Assembly (NCBI GenBank): GCA_008080765.1
Contig: SHMU01000014.1
Coordinates: forward strand, 1-36,368
Origin: Promethearchaeota archaeon
GTDB lineage: Archaea > Asgardarchaeota > Lokiarchaeia > Sigyniarchaeales > SOKP01
Direction of reading: 5' to 3'
Length of the DNA stretch: 36,368 nucleotides
Part shown: positions 34,552 through 36,368 of the stretch, piece by piece
How the letters are laid out: each line of letters starts with the position of its first letter
How positions within the stretch are numbered: position 1 is the first letter of the stretch
The notes under the pieces: model-generated
The model's database searches: none
What the model saw: the letters and a program-made list of their open reading frames with translations, nothing else
Told to the model about the DNA's origin: nothing
Program-made: the position numbers and the translations under genes

Positions 34552-36114
34552 TTAACTAAAAAATTCTTCCACTAACTTTTTAGTCGGTGAAAAGGCGAGC
34601 GTATCACAGACTTCATGATCCAATAATTCTTCGAAAAATTCTTCAAATTTCTCCAAAAAAGCTTTAATTTTCGCTCTTATTGATTTCAAATCTTTTAAAG
34701 AGATAACTGCTACAAATACCTTGTTTCCTTCCTCAATAATAATACTGAAGCCCTCTTGTTTTATAAGTTTTAACGGGTCTTTATTTTCTGCTATTTCCTG
34801 CATTAAGCTTGATACTGCAGTTAATGCGCCACTTATGAGAGTTTCATCATTTTCACGCTTTTTACCTAAGGTCTGAACTAATGGTTCAGTGTAAATAGGA
34901 ACCCCCGATTTCTGGATCACATAGAGGTATTGAATTGCATTTTTCCACTCTTGTTCTTCTTTACTGGGTAATGTTTCTTCAATTTGAAAGATAATAGCGG
35001 TTGTTAAGATGAAAATAAATAGTAATACAACCGTAAGATATGCCGGTTGAGAGAGATAAAGAGGTTTTAAGACCTCTCCTAATAATAGTCCACTCAATAA
35101 ACCCAATGCCATAAAAAAGGAATTGATCTCATTTTGACTTCTTATGGACTTTTTATCAGGAAGTTCCACAAAAAATAGCGCCATCGTGTTTAAGGTAAAA
35201 GCGAGCCCTACTCCTAAGATAATCGAGAAAATAAGCAGCTCCCCTATCCCAACAGTTGGTGCAAAAGACAATATTAAGAATGCTAAGGCTTGAATTAAAC
35301 AGCCAATAACTAATGTAAATCTTCTTCCCACTGAATCCGCAATTACACCTACTAATGGAGAAGAAAGCGCAATAGATATGAATAAAAAGATGAGAAATAA
35401 ATTAAATTGGAATAAGATATCATTCTCTTCTAGAATAATAATTGTTATATAATATGCGTTTACAAAGAAAAAGCCAAAGATAAAAGCAACCGAAATAGAA
35501 GAAATATTTTTCTTATTTTTCAAATAGCCTGAAAGCCTTACTTGGTGCTGCGGTATTGATGGTATACGTGTTAGGTAATATCTTGTGGAACCAAGAAAAA
35601 CAATAAATAGCGTTATAAAGAAAATTAAAATAAGAATAAATCCATTTATGTAGTCTAAGAAGGCAAGAATAATTACTAAAATCGAAATAAGTAAAAAAGC
35701 GGGAGAAAAGGAGCGTCCGCCCACCTCCACCCTTTCAATTAATAAGGAATTCTTTTCAAACATAAATCCTAAATTGATGGCAAGAGCAATTCCAGTAATA
35801 AACAATCCAATCGGTATATACCATCTAATAGGGATGAAATATAAAGATAATAAGACTAATGTTAAAATGGAAGCATTAATGATAAATATGACATTTTTTC
35901 TGACTGCTGAAAAAAATGTATAATTTATTATTGCTCCTGGTATCAACCCCAGAAAATGAAATATTATCATAAAACTGGGCAAATTCCGCCTCCAAAGAAC
36001 AGAAAACTCTATTAAAAAATGCAAAGAATAATTAAGAAATCCTAAAATAATTCCCGAAATAGCCAATGCCCATTGTTCTTTACTGAAACTTAAAAGACTT
36101 TTAGAAGCAGACAT
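34552..36114 (-). CDS. MFS-type transporter with C-terminal longin/Roadblock-like domain
   Basis: The 520-residue protein has about 12 hydrophobic segments over residues 15-375, with an MFS motif-A-like loop GVIADSVGRRFT at 256-267. The cytosolic C-terminus (about 391-520) is unlike any MFS tail. It reads strand QYLYVIQKSGVPIYTE, helix TLISGALTAVSSLMQEIAE, strands LKLIKQEGFSIIIEEG and KVFVAVISLKD, and a long helix AKIKAFLEKFEEFFEELL. This order fits a longin/Roadblock (profilin-like) domain, which in Asgard archaea often binds small GTPases. The substrate is unknown. The gene starts with ATG; a TATA-like GATATAACC lies about 25-30 bases upstream. Confidence 0.75.
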   Translation of the reverse strand: MSASKSLLSFSKEQWALAISGIILGFLNYSLHFLIEFSVLWRRNLPSFMIIFHFLGLIPGAIINYTFFSAVRKNVIFIINASILTLVLLSLYFIPIRWYIPIGLFITGIALAINLGFMFEKNSLLIERVEVGGRSFSPAFLLISILVIILAFLDYINGFILILIFFITLFIVFLGSTRYYLTRIPSIPQHQVRLSGYLKNKKNISSISVAFIFGFFFVNAYYITIIILEENDILFQFNLFLIFLFISIALSSPLVGVIADSVGRRFTLVIGCLIQALAFLILSFAPTVGIGELLIFSIILGVGLAFTLNTMALFFVELPDKKSIRSQNEINSFFMALGLLSGLLLGEVLKPLYLSQPAYLTVVLLFIFILTTAIIFQIEETLPSKEEQEWKNAIQYLYVIQKSGVPIYTEPLVQTLGKKRENDETLISGALTAVSSLMQEIAENKDPLKLIKQEGFSIIIEEGNKVFVAVISLKDLKSIRAKIKAFLEKFEEFFEELLDHEVCDTLAFSPTKKLVEEFFS

Positions 36115-36368
36115 TTTTCTTCTTAATATAGAAAAGGTTATATCCTACTTTCTTTATTAAATTGCTTTTCAATAAAAAATTTTCTTTATTCTTTAAATGA
36201 TATCGAAGAATCTGTCGTAATTTGGTTCCAAAAATATAATTAAGAGAGCTATAATTTTAAAAGAAACCTAAAGAAATGAATATCATTTTTAAAAAGGGTG
36301 TTGTTAAAATAATTAAGACATGTTGGATTTTAAATTCTTCTTTTCCCATTTAAATAATCGCTGTGAGT

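Noticed and set aside
36115-36368. Short ORFs at the right edge, such as one beginning MGKEEFKIQH on the minus strand
   Set aside because: About 30 codons with no motif, in an AT-rich region; nothing distinguishes them from chance.

Overview
The window looks like a piece of an AT-rich archaeal chromosome, most likely from an Asgard archaeon (Promethearchaeota, Lokiarchaeia-like). The archaeal core set includes aIF5A, SRP54, FEN1 with a PCNA-binding tail, a Nob1-type PIN nuclease, a two-ring CDC48 ATPase, a HerA-type ATPase, a TrmY-type SPOUT protein and AMMECR1. The Asgard signal comes from Roadblock/LC7 proteins, a gelsolin-like domain, a longin/Roadblock-like domain on a transporter, and a HEAT plus C-terminal ear-like protein. 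This assignment rests on recognising families by eye, not on a phylogeny. I saw no rRNA, tRNA or CRISPR array.

Left part (1-5.2 kb): a minus-strand gene runs off the left edge. It is followed by a scrap of an IS605-type tnpB 3' end, a minus-strand LRR protein behind an AbiEii-like nucleotidyltransferase, a zinc-ribbon protein, a 599-residue HEAT/winged-helix/beta-sandwich protein and a small cysteine-rich protein.

Signalling and fatty-acyl block (5.2-11.7 kb, all minus strand): in transcription order this runs Roadblock, Roadblock with acidic linker, gelsolin-like protein (gaps of 1 and 4 nt), then a FIST sensor protein, LuxE acyl-protein synthetase and LuxC acyl-CoA reductase. FIST and LuxE have TATA-like boxes of their own. 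No luciferase genes are present. This is the most unusual neighbourhood of the window.

Middle (11.9-26.2 kb): glycerol-kinase-like FGGY kinase, flavodoxin, a four-helix membrane protein, HerA-like ATPase and a convergent winged-helix protein. Next come the minus-strand housekeeping genes NadK, Nob1, FEN1 and CDC48. Divergent from these are aIF5A (apparently lacking a standard start codon), SRP54, a TrmY relative with an altered SAM loop, and dihydroorotase.

Right part (26.3-36.4 kb): AMMECR1, two SCP2 lipid-binding paralogues (one membrane-anchored) flanking an FGGY sugar kinase, and a 576-residue fusion of a D-2-hydroxyacid dehydrogenase with a class II aldolase. The kinase and fusion could act on a common sugar or sugar acid. 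Then follow two decayed tnpB 3' ends, two unknown small proteins, a crotonase, and an MFS transporter with a C-terminal longin/Roadblock-like domain. Three independent tnpB right-end scraps in 36 kb suggest repeated visits by IS200/IS605-type elements, of which only the 3' (omega-RNA-like) ends persist.
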